5,181 nt of DNA from VGBO01 sp964453335 (GTDB lineage: Bacteria; Actinomycetota; Acidimicrobiia; Acidimicrobiales; CAIXPF01): positions 1 through 5,181 of the forward strand of contig CAYVOK010000101.1 of assembly GCA_964453335.1 (NCBI GenBank), in the 5' to 3' direction. Numbering within the stretch: position 1 is the stretch's first letter; the number at the start of each line of letters is the position of its first letter. A model generated the notes under the pieces. The model did not search any database, was not told the DNA's origin, and saw only the letters and a list, made by a program, of their open reading frames with translations. Made by a program: the position numbers and the translations under genes. Of this stretch, positions 3,886 to 5,181 are shown piece after piece.

Positions 3886-4095
3886 ATGCACCAAGTAGGC
3901 GACCCTGTGTATAGCAATTCATTTGGTCTTGGTTATATTTCCAAGATTGAAGATACGATTCTATACAGGAAGCATCACGTTATGTGGATGGGCGAAGCCG
4001 CTGGTTGGTACGCAGATGGTAGATGGTACGAAAGCAAGGGAATTGACACTCTCAAGATGTTCCTGCGAATGAAATTGCGCGGTGAAGATATATGA
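3886..4095 (+). CDS. Array B member 4: VGDPVY protein
   Basis: A 69-residue protein, the shortest complete member of array B: HQVGDPVY (VGD 4-6), LGYISKI (15-21), HHVMWMG (30-36), an aromatic loop (GWYADGRWYES) and helix IDTLKMFLRMKL. Its VGD is coded GTA GGC GAC, so it lacks the GGTGAT that stops the upstream gene elsewhere, and accordingly the upstream gene stops separately with TAA just before ATG 3886. AGGT at 3875-3878 is a possible binding site seven bases before the start. It ends with a four-base ATGA overlap with member 5. Function unknown. Confidence 0.87.
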   Translation: MHQVGDPVYSNSFGLGYISKIEDTILYRKHHVMWMGEAAGWYADGRWYESKGIDTLKMFLRMKLRGEDI

Positions 4096-4343
4096 AACAT
4101 AAAGTTGGTGATCTTGTTTATTACAAAGCAAACAAGAGAGTATTCGCAGAAGAAAACCAACCTTCAATTGGCATTATAACCAAGTGCTTTCCAAGGAAAG
4201 ATACTTATTGGATTGAATGGTTGAATGACAACGATGTGCTTTATCAGAAATTAGTAATGACAGAGTTTTCTGGTCAGGCTATTGGTTGGTTTAAAAGAGA
4301 TTTGCAAGAGGTATTAGGAAATGATGGAACACAAAATCGGTGA
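4092..4343 (+). CDS. Array B member 5: VGDLVY...IGIITK...IEW protein
   Basis: An 83-residue protein, the longest of the array: KHKVGDLVY (VGD 5-7), an inserted loop (KANKRVFAEENQPS), strand IGIITKCF (26-33), YWIEWLND (39-46), a second inserted segment (LYQKLVMTEFSGQ) and helix WFKRDLQEVL. The core strands are close to consensus, so divergence is in loop lengths. GGTGA at 4081-4085, six bases upstream, is the binding site. It ends GTQNR with CGG TGA (TGA 4341-4343) inside member 6's IGD codons. Function unknown. Confidence 0.88.
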   Translation: MKHKVGDLVYYKANKRVFAEENQPSIGIITKCFPRKDTYWIEWLNDNDVLYQKLVMTEFSGQAIGWFKRDLQEVLGNDGTQNR

Positions 4344-4551
4344 TCTTGTTTACCAGCTTGATGGCAAAAGCATTGGCATCATCACAAAGATCACAGATGA
4401 TGATAAGGAGAGTTTGCCTCGTTACCGAATGATTTATATCATTGAATATGCAAATGGCAAAACTGGTCGTCATTCCGCTGCCGTCATTGATGGTATGAAA
4501 AGCAATCTACAAAACCACTTAAGGAAAGAAAATGGATCACAAAGTCGGTGA
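4321..4551 (+). CDS. Array B member 6: IGDLVY...IGIITKI...IEYANG protein
   Basis: A 76-residue protein very near the family consensus: EHKIGDLVY (IGD 6-8), IGIITKI (18-24), YIIEYANG (39-46) and helix VIDGMKSNLQNHL. Two ATG codons stand side by side at 4321 and 4324. GAGGT at 4308-4312 is 8 bases from the first, while AGG at 4316-4318 is 5 bases from the second, so either could be used, with a one-residue difference. It overlaps member 5 by 23 bp and member 7 by 20 bp, always stepping +1 in frame. It ends SQSR with CGG TGA. Function unknown. Confidence 0.88.
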   Translation: MMEHKIGDLVYQLDGKSIGIITKITDDDKESLPRYRMIYIIEYANGKTGRHSAAVIDGMKSNLQNHLRKENGSQSR

Positions 4552-4747
4552 TTTGATATATGATGATATCAGCGAAGCTATTGGAGTCATAAAGCGAATC
4601 CGTGAAGATGAAGAAAATGGAATACTCTATGATGTGGAATGGAGTAGCGGAGAAGCATCAACGGGCATTCACGGACTTGCATCGGAATCAATTGACTATC
4701 TCAAGGATTTGCTAAATGCAGAACTCAAAAGGAAACAACGTCGGTGA
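4532..4747 (+). CDS. Array B member 7: VGDLIY...IGVIKRI...VEWSSG protein
   Basis: A 71-residue protein: DHKVGDLIY (VGD 5-7), IGVIKRI (17-23), YDVEWSSG (33-40) and a helical end SIDYLKDLLNAELKRKQRR with a strongly basic tail. The basic tail is at least partly a by-product of overlapping the next gene's start in another frame (32 bp overlap, the longest in the array). AAGGA at 4521-4525 is six bases before ATG 4532. It ends CGT CGG TGA with the stop inside member 8's GGT GAT. Function unknown. Confidence 0.88.
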   Translation: MDHKVGDLIYDDISEAIGVIKRIREDEENGILYDVEWSSGEASTGIHGLASESIDYLKDLLNAELKRKQRR

Positions 4748-4961
4748 TATTGTGATGGCAAACGATTGGGATGATAACACCAATCAGCCATTTGAAGCAA
4801 TTGGTATCATCTCTGCAAAGTACCGAAAGGATGGTGCGGGCAACAGATGGTTTTATAGAATTGATTGGGCAGATGGTGGAGGAATGGCAGAATATGCAAC
4901 CGAATTCGTTGAAGGATACAGAAAGAAGTATAGAAACTATGTCCGAACACAACATCGGTGA
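4716..4961 (+). CDS. Array B member 8: VGDIV...IGIISAKY...IDWADG protein
   Basis: An 81-residue protein with an extended N-terminus (QNSKGNN before VGD at 9-11), a polar loop (NDWDDNTNQPFEA), strand IGIISAKY (29-36), YRIDWADG (47-54), Gly/Met loop, and a basic aromatic helix FVEGYRKKYRNYV. ATG 4716 is supported by AAGGA at 4703-4707, eight bases upstream; the next in-frame ATG (4755) would remove the VGD motif. It overlaps member 7 by 32 bp and member 9 by 23 bp and ends RTQHR with CGG TGA. Function unknown. Confidence 0.87.
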   Translation: MQNSKGNNVGDIVMANDWDDNTNQPFEAIGIISAKYRKDGAGNRWFYRIDWADGGGMAEYATEFVEGYRKKYRNYVRTQHR

Positions 4962-5178
4962 TCTGGTCTACGATCCAGCATATGAAGATTTTGGTGTGAT
5001 CACAAAGGTATGGACAGAGGATGAATTAACAAAACTTGGCAAGCATCCTCCATATTACACAATCGAAGTCCGATTCCCAGATAGTAAGGTTATGCCAATG
5101 GATAGATACAAGCCAAATACGATTGACAAGTTCAAACAGCAATTGAAGGATATGTATAATGCCGCACAATGTTGGTGA
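4939..5178 (+). CDS. Array B member 9: IGDLVY...FGVITKV...YTIEV protein
   Basis: A 79-residue protein: SEHNIGDLVY (IGD 6-8), FGVITKV (18-24), long loop (TEDELTKLGKHPP), YTIEVRFPD (40-48, W of the EW motif replaced by V) and helix TIDKFKQQLKDMY. The same frame is open back to an ATG at 4771, but that stretch lies wholly inside member 8 and would bury the conserved start, so ATG 4939 is chosen by alignment to the paralogues. The binding site is weak (AGAAG at 4924-4928). It ends AAQCW with TGG TGA, the stop lying in the next gene's GGT GAT. Function unknown. Confidence 0.86.
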   Translation: MSEHNIGDLVYDPAYEDFGVITKVWTEDELTKLGKHPPYYTIEVRFPDSKVMPMDRYKPNTIDKFKQQLKDMYNAAQCW

Positions 5179-5181
5179 TCT
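5159..5181 (+). CDS. Array B member 10, start only (cut by the window edge)
   Basis: ATG at 5159 begins M-P-H-N-V-G-D-L, the family B start, before the window ends. AAGGA at 5146-5150 is eight bases upstream. It overlaps member 9 by 20 bp in the +1 frame, exactly the standard junction. Only seven complete codons are visible; the match of start, binding site, frame step and embedded TGA makes a real gene very likely and shows that the array continues to the right. Confidence 0.8.

Larger units (their letters stand above)
3257..5181 (+). repeat. Array B: tandem paralogous VGDLVY gene series, continuing past the window
   Basis: At least ten consecutive family B genes (starts 3257, 3462, 3655, 3886, 4092, 4321, 4532, 4716, 4939, 5159), with start-to-start periods of about 184-231 bases. 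The shared order is VGDLVY, IGIITKI, Y-x-[IV]-E-W-x-D-G and a C-terminal helix ending near an i...k..L pattern. DNA similarity is concentrated in the junction: caaaatcggtgat occurs at B1/B2, at B5/B6 and, with c-a-t before it, at B2/B3. At seven of the nine junctions the upstream TGA lies within the downstream GGTGAT. Confidence 0.85.

Noticed and set aside
3961..4167. Two overlapping minus-strand open frames
   Set aside because: Both are antisense to array B members 4 and 5, lack binding sites and match no family.
4771..4938. Extended 5' part of the frame that ends at 5178
   Set aside because: It lies inside member 8 in another frame; the family start (IGDLVY) begins only at 4939.
5123..5160. 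TTGACA (5123-5128) and TATAAT (5155-5160) as a promoter for the last gene
   Set aside because: The spacer is 26 bases, far from 17, and both lie in coding sequence; the TATAAT comes from the start region of member 10.
3257..5181. CRISPR array or non-coding tandem repeat
   Set aside because: The periodicity comes from paralogous coding genes with intact frames; there are no exact repeats with unique spacers of constant size.

Overview
The window looks like a compact accessory region of a tailed-phage (or phage-like) genome. It is AT-rich (roughly 40 % GC by eye). Every convincing gene is on the + strand, the genes are 57-109 codons long, and they abut or overlap almost everywhere. A phage-style tRNA gene sits among them. 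No structural, replication or packaging gene is present, so phage origin is inferred from gene style, the tRNA, and resemblance to small phage proteins (the SGGH...SGDxGEDSF family and the IRR..DGLFS..YP.F..kGK.WK family). The host is not determinable. Two TTGACT/TAnnnT promoters placed at leaderless distance would fit a host that tolerates leaderless mRNAs, for example an actinobacterium, but this is weak.

Layout. (1) 1-871: the tail of an operon with two related proteins (2-298 and 282-611), a 59-residue cysteine-rich zinc-ribbon-like protein (601-780) and a tRNA-Ser(GCU) with encoded CCA (780-871) whose first base is the last base of the preceding stop codon. A strong intrinsic terminator (875-914) ends this unit. 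(2) 916-2518: a promoter followed by array A, a tandem series of 61-73-residue paralogues (N-terminal GQIW, C-terminal LVSG), with one array-B-type gene (1536-1754) and one hybrid-looking gene (1732-1932) embedded. (3) 2515-3210: three unrelated small genes, the first from the recognisable SGGH family. (4) 3222-5181: a second promoter with identical geometry, an unusual interrupted inverted repeat, and array B, at least ten tandem paralogues of about 69-83 residues (N-terminal VGDLVY, then IGIITKI, Y.IEW.DG and a C-terminal helix) running off the right edge.

Most notable. Both arrays start with the same promoter layout (TTGACT, 17 bp, TAnnnT, preceded by TG one base upstream, then 6 bp to ATG), which puts +1 on the A of the start codon. 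In array B most genes end at a TGA lying inside the GGT GAT codons (Gly-Asp of the VGD motif) of the next gene, almost always with a +1 frame step, so the conserved motif punctuates the preceding gene. In array A the C-terminal LVSG codons (ctggtgagtggataa) double as the ribosome binding site of the next gene. Both protein families read like small beta-barrel (SH3-like) proteins. Their function is unknown, and they may be a phage's expanded and diversified set of early or accessory factors.
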